Below are positions 51,237 to 59,479 of a stretch of DNA of 64,000 bases, piece by piece (position 1 is the first letter of the stretch; the number at the start of each line of letters is the position of its first letter). Source of the stretch: Desnuesiella massiliensis. GTDB lineage: Bacteria; Bacillota; Clostridia; Clostridiales; Clostridiaceae. The notes under the pieces were generated by a model. That model made no database searches. It was not told the DNA's origin and saw only the letters and a program-made list of their open reading frames with translations. The stretch is taken from positions 506,216-570,215 of the forward strand of contig NZ_LN879454.1 in the NCBI RefSeq assembly GCF_001403615.1. The letters are read 5' to 3'. A program made the translations under genes and the position numbers.

Positions 51237-52460
51237 ATGTCTTCAAACCATAGTATTTTTGTCTATAGTGAAATTGGGAAATTACAATCTGTTCTCCTTC
51301 ATTGCCCCGGGGAAGAGATAGAAAACATAGTTCCGGATTACCTAAGAAGACTTTTATTTGATGAAATTGCTTATTTAGATCAAGCCCGTAAGGAACATAA
51401 CCAATTTGCTGGTATCCTTAGAGATGAAGGGGTAGAGGTTATCTATCTTACTGATTTAATGGCAGAGGTTTTAGAGAATTCAGAAGTAAGGAATGAATTT
51501 TTGAAGGAATTCATGGAAGAAGGGAAAGTTGTTACACAAGGGCTTCAAGAGGCAATAATAGAGTTTTTTAGCTCCTATACTCCAAAGGACTTTATAAAAA
51601 AATGTATAGCAGGGTTGAGAAAGGAAGAGCTTAGACATATTAAACCTAAAGCTTTAGGTGATATGATTAGAGATCCCTATCCATTTTACCTTGATCCCAT
51701 TCCTAATATGTATTTTCAAAGAGATCCTTTTGCCTCTATAGGAAAAGGAATTTCTTTAAATGTTATGGCAAATGAGACCAGAAATAGGGAAACTATATTT
51801 GCAAAATATATTTTTAAATATCATCCTAGATTTAAAGATGTACCTAGATGGTATAACCGAGATAAAACTCACCCCATTGAAGGCGGAGATATTCTAGTTC
51901 TTTCTGACAAGGTTTTAGCTGTAGGTATTAGCGACAGAACGGATCCAACGGCCATTGAAAGATTAGCCTATAAGCTTTTAAGCACTGAACAATGCTTTGA
52001 AACTGTATTAGCTTTTGATATTCCAAAGGCAAGAGCTTATATGCACTTAGATACGGTATTTACCATGGTGGATTATGATCAGTTCACCATATACCCAGGT
52101 ATCGAAGAGCCTTTAGATGTGTATAGTATTACTATGGGGAAAAATAATGGTATTATCATTAAATATGAAAAAGATGATCTGCCTAATATATTAAAGAAAC
52201 ATCTAAAATTAGAGGCGGTAAATTTAATAAGATGTGGGGGTGGCGATTCAATTGCGGCTAGAAGAGAGCAGTGGAATGATGGAAGTAATACCCTGGCCAT
52301 ATCCCCAGGAAAAGTTGTTTGTTATAATCGTAATCATATAACCAACGAAGCCTTAAGGAAAAATAAAATAGAGGTCCTAGAGTTTGAATCTTACGAATTG
52401 TCTAGAGGACGTGGAGGCCCAAGATGCATGAGCATGCCTTTAGTTAGAGATAATATATGA
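51237..52460 (+). CDS. arcA: Arginine deiminase
   Basis: A cytosolic enzyme of 407 residues that hydrolyses arginine to citrulline and ammonia, the first step of the arginine deiminase pathway. Family motifs include LLHCPGEE, FQRDPFASIG, EGGDILVL, HLDTVFTMVDY and the catalytic Cys near the end in GGPRCMSMP. The ATG at 51237 has AAAGG about 10 nt upstream; a GTG and an ATG slightly earlier in frame overlap that site. No arcB, arcC or arcD lies next to it, so the rest of the pathway must be elsewhere or absent. A strong terminator follows. Confidence 0.95.
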   Translation: MSSNHSIFVYSEIGKLQSVLLHCPGEEIENIVPDYLRRLLFDEIAYLDQARKEHNQFAGILRDEGVEVIYLTDLMAEVLENSEVRNEFLKEFMEEGKVVTQGLQEAIIEFFSSYTPKDFIKKCIAGLRKEELRHIKPKALGDMIRDPYPFYLDPIPNMYFQRDPFASIGKGISLNVMANETRNRETIFAKYIFKYHPRFKDVPRWYNRDKTHPIEGGDILVLSDKVLAVGISDRTDPTAIERLAYKLLSTEQCFETVLAFDIPKARAYMHLDTVFTMVDYDQFTIYPGIEEPLDVYSITMGKNNGIIIKYEKDDLPNILKKHLKLEAVNLIRCGGGDSIAARREQWNDGSNTLAISPGKVVCYNRNHITNEALRKNKIEVLEFESYELSRGRGGPRCMSMPLVRDNI

Positions 52461-52472
52461 TAATAGGATAAA

Positions 52473-52519
52473 AAGATCTGTTGAACAACCAATTAATTGT
52501 TCAACAGATCCTTTTTTTA
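52473..52519. terminator. Intrinsic terminator after arcA
   Basis: A perfect 14-bp stem, GATCTGTTGAACAA / TTGTTCAACAGATC, with an 8-nt loop is followed by seven T. It also lies at the 3' end of the convergent DUF4397 gene, with A-rich DNA on the other side. Confidence 0.95.
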
Positions 52520-53158
52520 TCTAGGCTCAGATAATATTATACCTTCTAAAGGAGGAGTTCCATCAGCTTCGCCAACTAAGTATAAGGTGTAATAAGTATC
52601 AGCAGCGAGAGCTACATTAGGAATAGTATATAATATATTATTGGTACCCGTAGCATTTATATGGAAGGTATAGGTTCCTGGTGGAAAACAAGCATAATCA
52701 GTAACTGTTTTATAACTTATATCAGTAAATATTTTTGTACCTTGTGCTAGGACTATATCAACAGCTGGTGCAGAAGGAGATAAATGAGCAAATCGTATGC
52801 AGGGCCTTCCGAAGGTTTCAGCTGTGATTGGCTCCTGGATAGGGAGTAAGCTTATATCAGGGAACTTTCCTATGATAGCCATGTTAAATGCAGTGTTCTC
52901 CTGGATATAGATATTTGTACTTATAAGAGGGTTTGTAGTAGTGCCAGTACGATAAACCTTTATATTATATTGACCAGGAAGTAAAGCTATATATGGAGAT
53001 ATTTGCTTATAAGAAATATTAGCAATCAGTAAATTTTCGTTTGCATAAACATCTAGACCAGGTGATCCGGGTGAAACATTAGATATCCTGATGAAAGAGT
53101 TTACTTGAGGAGGTCTATACAAGTTGGTCATCATGGGATCATAGGGATAATAAAACAT
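52517..53158 (-). CDS. DUF4397-repeat protein
   Basis: A protein of 213 residues consisting of two tandem DUF4397-like units. The first runs from about residue 20 (FIRISNVSPGSPGLDVYANE) and the second from about 120 (CIRFAHLSPSAPAVDIVLAQ). Each has a central GQYNIKVY or GTYTFHIN strand, a beta-sandwich pattern. No signal peptide is visible, though the N-terminus is rich in Tyr and Pro (MFYYPYDPMM). Clostridial and Bacillus relatives are often linked to the cell surface or spores, and a spore location is only a guess. The ATG follows AAAGGAGAAAAG. It is monocistronic and convergent with arcA. Confidence 0.83.
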   Translation of the reverse strand: MFYYPYDPMMTNLYRPPQVNSFIRISNVSPGSPGLDVYANENLLIANISYKQISPYIALLPGQYNIKVYRTGTTTNPLISTNIYIQENTAFNMAIIGKFPDISLLPIQEPITAETFGRPCIRFAHLSPSAPAVDIVLAQGTKIFTDISYKTVTDYACFPPGTYTFHINATGTNNILYTIPNVALAADTYYTLYLVGEADGTPPLEGIILSEPR

Positions 53159-53227
53159 AAATACTTTTCTCCTTTAACTTTATGAACACTATTATAATAT
53201 GAATTTAAAATTAAATTGTGTACATAT

Positions 53228-53262
53228 ATCATAAGTTAAGTTTCGATACACAAACCCTATAG
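53228..53262. repeat. Family D repeat, partial copy 2
   Basis: ATAAGTTAAGTTTCGATACA with AAACCCTATA matches the right half of the copy at 57656-57756. The left half is missing. It lies between the DUF4397 gene and the Crp-family gene. Confidence 0.65.
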
Positions 53263-53328
53263 TATGGGTTACAATATAAAATATAAAGAAAAATACTCTG
53301 GGGATAGCTATATGTAAAGGGGGATTTT

Positions 53329-54018
53329 ATGAGCAAAATAGGTATGGAGGATATAAAGAATCTAGAATTATTTAAGAACTTGGATGGAAATATTCAAAAG
53401 GAACTTTGTGAAAAAGCTTTAAGGATAAAGCTTGAAAAGGGAAAACACTTATTTAGAGAGCGAGAGAAGGTAAATACTATATATATTGTGCTCAAGGGAA
53501 AAGTTTCTCTTTATAGAATCTCTGAAGATGCCCAAAAGAGGATTATATTTATTTTAGGTGAGAATTCTATTATCAATGAAGTGATACTGGATGATGTAGC
53601 TGCTTCAATAAATTGCGAGGGCTTTGAAGAAGCTATTATAATGGGCATCAAAAAAGAGGACTTTTTAAATGCAATGTCTAGAGATTTTAACTTTACTAAG
53701 AAGGTCATTAACTCCATGAGCAAGAAAATAAGAAGATGCTACAGGCAAATCAAAAATACCGTGGCCATAAAGGTGGATAAGAGAGTGGCAGCAAAGCTTT
53801 GGAAATTGTCAAAGGATTATGGTGTAGAAAGAGAAGAAGGGACGGAAATTGCATTAAATATTACGGTAACCTACCTAGCAGATATGTTTGGAAGTCCTAG
53901 GGAGACCATATCTAGAGCTTTAAGGACCTTAGAAAATGAAGGATTAATCCAGATAAAGAATAGAAAGTTCATTATTAAAAACAGAGATGCCTTAGCTAAA
54001 TATTTTAAAGGTGTGTGA
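53329..54018 (+). CDS. Crp/Fnr-family transcription regulator next to the asr genes
   Basis: A regulator of 229 residues. The cyclic-nucleotide-type effector domain (about 15-130) contains GKHLFREREKVNTIYIVLKGKV in two parts. The Crp helix-turn-helix (about 175-215) has YLADMFGSPRETISRALRTLE. The N-terminal cysteine cluster of FNR is absent, so it does not bind an Fe-S cluster in the FNR way. It lies directly upstream of the FNT channel and asrABC on the same strand, so it probably controls sulfite reduction. The ATG follows AAAGGGGGA. The stop codon is part of a hairpin that is also a CRP-type palindrome. Confidence 0.88.
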   Translation: MSKIGMEDIKNLELFKNLDGNIQKELCEKALRIKLEKGKHLFREREKVNTIYIVLKGKVSLYRISEDAQKRIIFILGENSIINEVILDDVAASINCEGFEEAIIMGIKKEDFLNAMSRDFNFTKKVINSMSKKIRRCYRQIKNTVAIKVDKRVAAKLWKLSKDYGVEREEGTEIALNITVTYLADMFGSPRETISRALRTLENEGLIQIKNRKFIIKNRDALAKYFKGV

Positions 54019-54041
54019 TATAGGTCACATACCTTTTTTTA
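54007..54041 (+). promoter_or_regulatory. Terminator hairpin that is also a TGTGA-N6-TCACA palindrome
   Basis: The stem AAGGTGTGTGA / TCACATACCTT is followed by seven T, an intrinsic terminator at the end of the regulator gene. Its core, TGTGATATAGGTCACA (54014-54029), is exactly the TGTGA-N6-TCACA consensus of Crp-family operators. The site lies about 60 nt upstream of the FNT channel start, so the regulator may bind here to control the channel and asrABC. Confidence 0.6.
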
Positions 54042-54087
54042 ATGATATTTTAAAATTAAGGTAAATGCATTAAGGGGGATTTTTAAC

Positions 54088-54858
54088 ATGTTTAGTGAAG
54101 AAATTAACAAAGTGTGCAATTCTGCGGTAGCTAAAAGCAATCTCTTAAAAAGAAGTAGGGCTAGGTATTTTGTAGCCTCAATGATGGCAGGAGTCTATGT
54201 GGGCTTTGGAATTCTATTAATTTTTGTTATAGGTGGTACTTTAAATGCGGCCAATTCCCCTATGACAAAGATACTTATGGGTATGAGCTTTGGGATAGCT
54301 TTATCACTAGTTGTAATGGCAGGTTCAGAATTGTTTACAGGCAATAATATGATTATGACCATAGGAGCCTTAGAGAAGAGAGTATCCATGAAGGAAGTAG
54401 GTGGAGTTTGGCTCTACAGTTACTTTGGAAACCTTTTCGGAGGAATTTTGATATCTATTGCTTTTGTTCTTTCAGGACTAGCTAACAAAAATATAGGAGA
54501 TTTTATAATTAAAACCGCTTCAGCAAAGATGACAGCAGATTTTACTCAATTATTTTTTAGAGGGATACTTTGTAATATGCTGGTTTGTCTAGCTGTATGG
54601 TGCAGTATAAAGCTAAAGGAAGAAACTGCTAAGCTCATTATGATATTCTGGTGTCTTTTTGCCTTTATAACCACAGGTTTTGAGCATAGTGTAGCTAATA
54701 TGACTCTTTTAACTACAGCTCTTATGCTTCCAGGGAAGTTAGCTGCAGTTACTTTAGGGGGATATGCTTATAATTTAATAGTAGTTACCCTAGGAAATAT
54801 AGTAGGCGGAGCCTTATTCATAGGAGTTCCCTATTGGTTTATATCAAGAGAGAAGTAG
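54088..54858 (+). CDS. FNT-family channel, hydrosulfide-channel (FNT3/HSC) type
   Basis: A membrane channel of 256 residues in the formate-nitrite transporter family, which forms pentamers with one pore per subunit. Six helices can be seen. The family motifs are MMAGVYVGFGILLI in helix 1, SELFTGNNMIM in the first half-helix and GFEHSVANMTLL in the second, including the central His. The position right before asrABC matches the Clostridioides difficile hydrosulfide channel, which exports HS- made by sulfite reductase. I therefore infer sulfide export, perhaps with formate or nitrite as other substrates. The ATG follows AAGGGGGAT. asrA begins 14 nt after its stop. Confidence 0.9.
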   Translation: MFSEEINKVCNSAVAKSNLLKRSRARYFVASMMAGVYVGFGILLIFVIGGTLNAANSPMTKILMGMSFGIALSLVVMAGSELFTGNNMIMTIGALEKRVSMKEVGGVWLYSYFGNLFGGILISIAFVLSGLANKNIGDFIIKTASAKMTADFTQLFFRGILCNMLVCLAVWCSIKLKEETAKLIMIFWCLFAFITTGFEHSVANMTLLTTALMLPGKLAAVTLGGYAYNLIVVTLGNIVGGALFIGVPYWFISREK

Positions 54859-54872
54859 AGGTGAATTAATAA

Positions 54873-55886
54873 ATGGGATTTAAAATTTCAGCAAAAGCCT
54901 TCAATGAAATTATTGGAGGAATAAATAATTATAGGTTATTTGCACCAAAGGTGTTTGAAGGAAAAGGTACTTTTTCGGATACGGATATCATAAGATATGG
55001 TGAAGTAAACTCCATAGAGGAAATAGTTTTCAATGAGAAATCTAGCTTTTCTTTTAAAGAGGTTTTATTGCCCATAACTCAAACTCTGTTTTACTTTACA
55101 GAGGATCAATGGATAGAACCTAAAAAAGAAGAAAAAGGAGCTCTTGTAGTACTAAGAAGCTGCGATCTTCATGCTCTAAAAAGATTAGATGATATATATT
55201 TAAAAAATGGATTTGAAGACCCTTATTATAAGGCTTTAAGAGAAAGAACTAAGTTTATATTAATAGGCTGTGAGAAAAGTTTTGATAACTGTTTTTGTGT
55301 AAGCATGGGAACTAATAAGAATGAAGAATATGATATGTATTTAAAGCTTGAAGATGAACAAGTTTACTTGGACATTAAGGATGAGGAACTAAAGAGTTTA
55401 TTTAAAGATGTAGAAAAGGAAGAAGCAGCAGTAACACCTGATTATGTAGAAGAAAATGAAGTAAAGATAAATATTCCAGATAATCTGGATTTATCGGTGA
55501 TGAACTCTGAAATGTGGAAGGAATATTCCTCAAGATGCATAGCCTGTGGAAGATGTAATTTTGTCTGTCCAACCTGTACTTGCTTTACCATGCAGGATAT
55601 ATTCTATAAGGATAATCCTAAGAATGGAGAGAGAAGGAGAGTTTGGGCTTCCTGTCATGTAGATGGCTATACTTCTATGGCTGGGGGACATAGCTTCAGG
55701 CAGGATAAAGGTCAGAGAATGAGATTTAAGGTTATGCACAAGGTTTATGATTATAAAAAGAGATTTGGTTATCATATGTGTACAGGTTGTGGAAGATGCG
55801 ATGATATATGTCCAGAATATATATCCTTCTCAAACTGTGTTAATAAGCTAGAAGCAGCTATGAAAGAGGTGAAGAGCCATGAGTAA
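54873..55886 (+). CDS. asrA: Anaerobic sulfite reductase subunit A
   Basis: The ferredoxin-like subunit of the AsrABC complex, 337 residues, passing electrons between the flavin subunit and the sirohaem subunit. The C-terminal half carries two [4Fe-4S] motifs: CIACGRCNFVCPTCTC (about residue 218) and CTGCGRCDDICPEY (about 305). The N-terminal domain has the family segment GALVVLRSCDLHALKRLDDI. The ATG follows AGAGGTGA. It overlaps asrB by 8 nt, indicating coupled translation. Confidence 0.96.
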   Translation: MGFKISAKAFNEIIGGINNYRLFAPKVFEGKGTFSDTDIIRYGEVNSIEEIVFNEKSSFSFKEVLLPITQTLFYFTEDQWIEPKKEEKGALVVLRSCDLHALKRLDDIYLKNGFEDPYYKALRERTKFILIGCEKSFDNCFCVSMGTNKNEEYDMYLKLEDEQVYLDIKDEELKSLFKDVEKEEAAVTPDYVEENEVKINIPDNLDLSVMNSEMWKEYSSRCIACGRCNFVCPTCTCFTMQDIFYKDNPKNGERRRVWASCHVDGYTSMAGGHSFRQDKGQRMRFKVMHKVYDYKKRFGYHMCTGCGRCDDICPEYISFSNCVNKLEAAMKEVKSHE

Positions 55887-56673
55887 TAACCCATATATGC
55901 CCTTTAAATCAACTATATTAGAAATAATTAAGCATACAGATATAGAATATACCTTTAGAATGTCCTTTAAGGGAGAGGTAAAACCGGGACAGTTCTTTGA
56001 AGTATCCTTACCTAAATACGGGGAAGCCCCTATATCCGTGAGTGGTATTGGAGAAAATCATATAGACTTAACCATTAGAAGAGTAGGAGTAGTAACAGAG
56101 GAAATACACAATTTTCACCCTGGACAGATTCTGTTTTTAAGAGGACCCTATGGCAATGGCTTTGACCTAGAGCTTTATAAAGAAAAAGAGATAATAGTGG
56201 CAGCTGGAGGGACAGGTCTATCCCCAGTAAGAGGTATTGTGGAATACTTTGCTGAGAATCCACAGGAGGTAAAAGGCTTCTCCTTGTTGGTAGGCTTTAA
56301 ATCTCCTTCAGATATTCTATTTAAAGAGGACCTAGAGCTGTGGAAAAAATCCATAAATTTAGTGTTAACTGTGGATAAAGCTGAGGAAGGCTATGAAGGA
56401 AATACAGGCCTTATCACCAATTATGTGAAGGAAGTAGAAATCAAGGACATTGAAAAGGCTCAGGTAATAGTGGTAGGTCCTCCTATAATGATGAAATTCA
56501 CCGTGGCAGAATTCTTAAAGCGCGGCATTAAGGAAGAAAATATATGGATTTCTCAGGAAAGAAAGATGTGCTGTGGTCTAGGAAAATGCGGCCACTGCAA
56601 GATTGATGATACTTATATATGCTTAGAAGGTCCAGTATTTAACTATATTAAAGGAAAAACCTTAATAGATTAG
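55879..56673 (+). CDS. asrB: Anaerobic sulfite reductase subunit B
   Basis: The flavoprotein subunit, 264 residues, which accepts electrons from NADH or a similar donor. The FAD domain (about 1-100) contains KPGQFFEVSLPKYGEAPISV and RGPYGNGF. The NAD domain (about 105-220) contains VAAGGTGLSPVRGIVEYF. The C-terminal [2Fe-2S] site is RKMCCGLGKCGHCKI. This is the layout of PyrK/AsrB-type electron transfer proteins. The ribosome site GAGGTGAAGAG lies inside asrA. asrC follows after 11 nt. Confidence 0.96.
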   Translation: MSNNPYMPFKSTILEIIKHTDIEYTFRMSFKGEVKPGQFFEVSLPKYGEAPISVSGIGENHIDLTIRRVGVVTEEIHNFHPGQILFLRGPYGNGFDLELYKEKEIIVAAGGTGLSPVRGIVEYFAENPQEVKGFSLLVGFKSPSDILFKEDLELWKKSINLVLTVDKAEEGYEGNTGLITNYVKEVEIKDIEKAQVIVVGPPIMMKFTVAEFLKRGIKEENIWISQERKMCCGLGKCGHCKIDDTYICLEGPVFNYIKGKTLID

Positions 56674-56684
56674 GAGGCGCAAGC

Positions 56685-57650
56685 ATGGATATAAATACCA
56701 AGATTTTAAAGAAAAACGCCTATAGAATAACTAAAAAAAGAGGCTTAACCGCCATAAGAATAAGAGTGCCAGGCGGTCATATGGAGGCTAAGCATTTCGA
56801 TGTACTAAAAGACATCGCTGAGAAATACGGTAATGGCACAGTGCACCTAACCACAAGACAGGGCTTTGAAATACCTGATATTGAAATGAAATATATACCG
56901 GAGATAAATAAAATGCTGCAGCCTGTTATAGAAGGCTTAGGAATAAATCAAGTAGACCCTTACACTGGCTATTCAGCTGCAGGCACCAGGAATGTTTCCT
57001 CCTGCATAGGAAATAAGGTCTGTCCTTTCGGAAATTATGATACCACTAGCTTTGCCAAGAGAATTGAAAAAGCTATATTTCCTAATGACTATCATGTGAA
57101 GGTAGCTCTAACAGGATGCCCAAATGACTGCTTAAAGGTGAGACAGCACGACTTCGGCATTATGGGTATGACAGAACCCCAATATGATGCCTACAGATGT
57201 GTAGGTTGTCAAGCCTGTGTTACCAACTGTAAAAAGAGAGCCACAGGAGCACTAAGCTTTGAGAACTTCAAGGTAGTGAGAGACCATGAAAAGTGCATAG
57301 GTTGCGGTGAATGCGTAGGGAAATGCCCTACAGGAGCTTGGACGAGAAGTAAGGAAAAATATTATAGGCTAGCCATCATGGGAAGAAGCGGTAAGAAGAA
57401 TCCAAGACTAGCAGAAGATTTCATAGTTTGGGTAGATGAGGACAGTATTATTAAAATAATATTAAATACCTATGATTATATCCAGGAATATATAGACAGA
57501 GATGCTCCAGGAGGAAAAGAGCATATAGGATATATAGTAGACCGAACAGGCTTTGAAGAATATAAAAAATGGGCACTAAAGGATGTGAACCTTGGACCCA
57601 AGGCTAAGGTAGCACATAACATTTATTGGTCAGGAATATATTATAAATAA
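56685..57650 (+). CDS. asrC: Anaerobic sulfite reductase subunit C (sirohaem subunit)
   Basis: The catalytic subunit, 321 residues, which reduces sulfite to sulfide with six electrons at a coupled sirohaem-[4Fe-4S] centre. The nitrite/sulfite reductase half-domain has HLTTRQGFEIPDI at about residue 45. The cluster-sirohaem cysteines lie in SCIGNKVCPFGNYDT (about 105) and LTGCPNDCLKV (about 145). An inserted ferredoxin part (about 170-220) has CVGCQACVTNCKK and CIGCGECVGKCPT. The ribosome site is TAGGAGG. It ends the operon; a family D repeat and a terminator follow. Confidence 0.96.
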   Translation: MDINTKILKKNAYRITKKRGLTAIRIRVPGGHMEAKHFDVLKDIAEKYGNGTVHLTTRQGFEIPDIEMKYIPEINKMLQPVIEGLGINQVDPYTGYSAAGTRNVSSCIGNKVCPFGNYDTTSFAKRIEKAIFPNDYHVKVALTGCPNDCLKVRQHDFGIMGMTEPQYDAYRCVGCQACVTNCKKRATGALSFENFKVVRDHEKCIGCGECVGKCPTGAWTRSKEKYYRLAIMGRSGKKNPRLAEDFIVWVDEDSIIKIILNTYDYIQEYIDRDAPGGKEHIGYIVDRTGFEEYKKWALKDVNLGPKAKVAHNIYWSGIYYK

Positions 57651-57655
57651 AAAAT

Positions 57656-57756
57656 AGGGTTTCTAACTCAACTAGTAACTTATACATGTACCATAATCAC
57701 TTAAAGCTGTGATTTTGGAACATGTATAAGTTAAGTTTCGATATAGAAACCCTATA
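57656..57756. repeat. Family D repeat, copy 3 (complete palindrome)
   Basis: A 101-bp imperfect palindrome with outer arms AGGGTTTCTA and ATAGAAACCCT, inner arms AACTTATACATGT and ACATGTATAAGTT, and a central AATCAC..GTGATT pair. The other copies (14041-14118 and 53228-53262) are diverged or partial. It follows asrC directly. Confidence 0.8.
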
Positions 57757-57792
57757 ATCCTCAAGCTAAAAGCTTTGGGGATTATTTTTACT
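57756..57792. terminator. Intrinsic terminator after asrC
   Basis: The stem AATCCTCAAGCT / AGCTTTGGGGATT, with a bulge, is followed by a T-rich tract. It abuts the family D repeat and lies between asrC and a convergent lipoprotein gene. Confidence 0.78.
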
Positions 57793-57803
57793 TATTTTTA
57801 ATG

Positions 57804-58295
57804 CTAGTTTCCGTATTTCTTTTTCCAGCTTTCTTGCCATTCCTTAAAGGTTAATCCCGTTACTTCTTCTAAGGTTTTTCCATCTAATGAATAGAAGCAT
57901 CCCGACACATCAGCATTAGGATAGGAATAACCACCAATGACTTCACCCTCTGATAACATGATATATAATCTAGTATTCCTTCTTTGTTTGGTTATTCTTT
58001 CTAAGGGATGATTTTTTACAGTGAATCCATATATAATTATTTCTTTTCCCAAATACTTATCTGGTTTTACCTTCTGTACAGCCCAGACTTGTTGACAAGG
58101 TATAGTTCCCGTTGCACCATAAAGCTTACTTTTTTCTAAGGTGTATTTACGCGCTTTCCCGTCTCTAGAAGTAATTCTATAGCCTTTAGCTTTAGCATAA
58201 TCTGCTGCTTTCTTTTCATCACTAGCAGGACTTTTACCGCAGCTAGTAAGAAGTATAATGAACATTGCAATTAAAGCTAATATCACCTTTTTCAC
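57804..58295 (-). CDS. Putative lipoprotein of unknown function
   Basis: A protein of 163 residues with a lipoprotein signal, KKVILALIAMFIILLTSC, so it should be anchored outside the membrane. The mature part contains KAADYAKAKGYRITSRDGKA, GTIPCQQVWAVQKVKP and a C-terminal LDGKTLEEVTGLTFKEWQE. It may belong to the DUF4830-type lipoproteins, but I am not sure. The ATG follows AAAGGAGTAAAG. It is monocistronic. Confidence 0.72.
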   Translation of the reverse strand: MKKVILALIAMFIILLTSCGKSPASDEKKAADYAKAKGYRITSRDGKARKYTLEKSKLYGATGTIPCQQVWAVQKVKPDKYLGKEIIIYGFTVKNHPLERITKQRRNTRLYIMLSEGEVIGGYSYPNADVSGCFYSLDGKTLEEVTGLTFKEWQESWKKKYGN

Positions 58296-58399
58296 GGCTT
58301 TACTCCTTTTCTTTACAATATTATTGCGATTTTACCTTATTATACATAATACAAATTTTTATTTCAAAAGTTTTCCTTTAAATGATAAAAATGTAATCA

Positions 58400-58475
58400 T
58401 ACTGTTAGTAAGGGTATGTAATCCACGTAGTCCTAAAACTTCCCCTATGGTGGTTCTTACCTTATACAATCTCTG
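58400..58475 (+). other. Possible folded RNA leader upstream of ddl
   Basis: This stretch stands out as less AT-rich than its flanks. It can form two nested stems, GTAAG (about 58407) with CTTAC, and CCAC with GTGG, separated by an internal loop and enclosing ACTTCCCCTA. It lies about 70 nt before ddl. It resembles no riboswitch that I know. Confidence 0.25.
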
Positions 58476-58538
58476 CTCATATAATTATATTAAGAAATGA
58501 GAGAAAATATAATCGTTATGTAAAAAGGAGTGTTAGCT

Positions 58539-59462
58539 ATGAAGGTTGGCGTGTTAATGGGAGGAGTTTCTTCAGAAAGAGAAGTATCTCTTCTTTCTGG
58601 GGAAGAGATTATGAAATATATGGATAAAGAGAAATACGAAGTTTTTCCTATTGTGATAGATTCAAAAGATGAGGTTTTAGAAAAGGTTAGAGGTTTAGAT
58701 TTTGTGTTCCTAGCTCTTCACGGAGCTTTCGGGGAGGATGGAAGCATTCAAGCCTTGCTAGAGAGCATTTCTACGACCTATTCCGGCTGTGGTGTTTTAA
58801 CTAGTGCCTTATGCATGAGCAAAAAACAAAGTAAGAGGATATTGAAGGCAGAGAGCATAATTACACCTCCAGGCTTTATTGTGAATGAAAATAAGGAGCT
58901 GTCTATAGAGCTAATAGAAACTTTAGGTTATCCAATGGTGGTAAAGCCTAATAATGGCGGTTCTAGTGTAGGGACTTTTATAGTTTCAAACAGAAAGGCT
59001 CTTATGGAGAGCATAGAAAAGGCTTTTAAATATGATGAGCAGCTATTGATTGAGAAATACTTAGAGGGAGAGGAATACACTATTTCTGTTTTAAATGGTG
59101 AAGTTTTACCCATATTACAGATTAAAGCTAAGGGAGAGTTCTTTGATTATTCGTCTAAATATTTGGATGGAGGAGCAGAAGAGGTGGCAGCGAAGCTTCC
59201 AAAAGTCTTAGAAGAGGAAATGAATAAAATTGCAATAGCTTGCTGGGAAATATTTGATTGTAGAGCTTATGTGAGGATTGATATAATAGTCCATGAGGGC
59301 GTACCCTATGTGCTTGAACTAAATACATTACCGGGAATGACTAAAAACTCCCTATTTCCTAGAAGTGCTAGCTTTGCTGGCATGGAATATAGCGTTTTAC
59401 TAGATAATATCATTAAGGCATCACAAAGAGACATCTATAAAGATAGAGAGCATTTTTGTTAA
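58539..59462 (+). CDS. ddl: D-alanine--D-alanine ligase
   Basis: A cytosolic ATP-grasp ligase of 307 residues that joins two D-Ala for peptidoglycan precursors. The N-terminal motif is VLMGGVSSEREVSLLSG. Others are FLALHGAFGEDGSIQALLE, PMVVKPNNGGSSVGT, EKYLEGEEYTISVL and the Mg-binding VLELNTLPGMTKNSLFP at the end. The length is typical. The ATG at 58539 follows AAAAGGAGTG; a GTG three codons earlier overlaps that site. The adjacent MocR-type regulator gene begins 17 nt downstream. Confidence 0.96.
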   Translation: MKVGVLMGGVSSEREVSLLSGEEIMKYMDKEKYEVFPIVIDSKDEVLEKVRGLDFVFLALHGAFGEDGSIQALLESISTTYSGCGVLTSALCMSKKQSKRILKAESIITPPGFIVNENKELSIELIETLGYPMVVKPNNGGSSVGTFIVSNRKALMESIEKAFKYDEQLLIEKYLEGEEYTISVLNGEVLPILQIKAKGEFFDYSSKYLDGGAEEVAAKLPKVLEEEMNKIAIACWEIFDCRAYVRIDIIVHEGVPYVLELNTLPGMTKNSLFPRSASFAGMEYSVLLDNIIKASQRDIYKDREHFC

Positions 59463-59479
59463 TAAGAGGTGATAATTCT

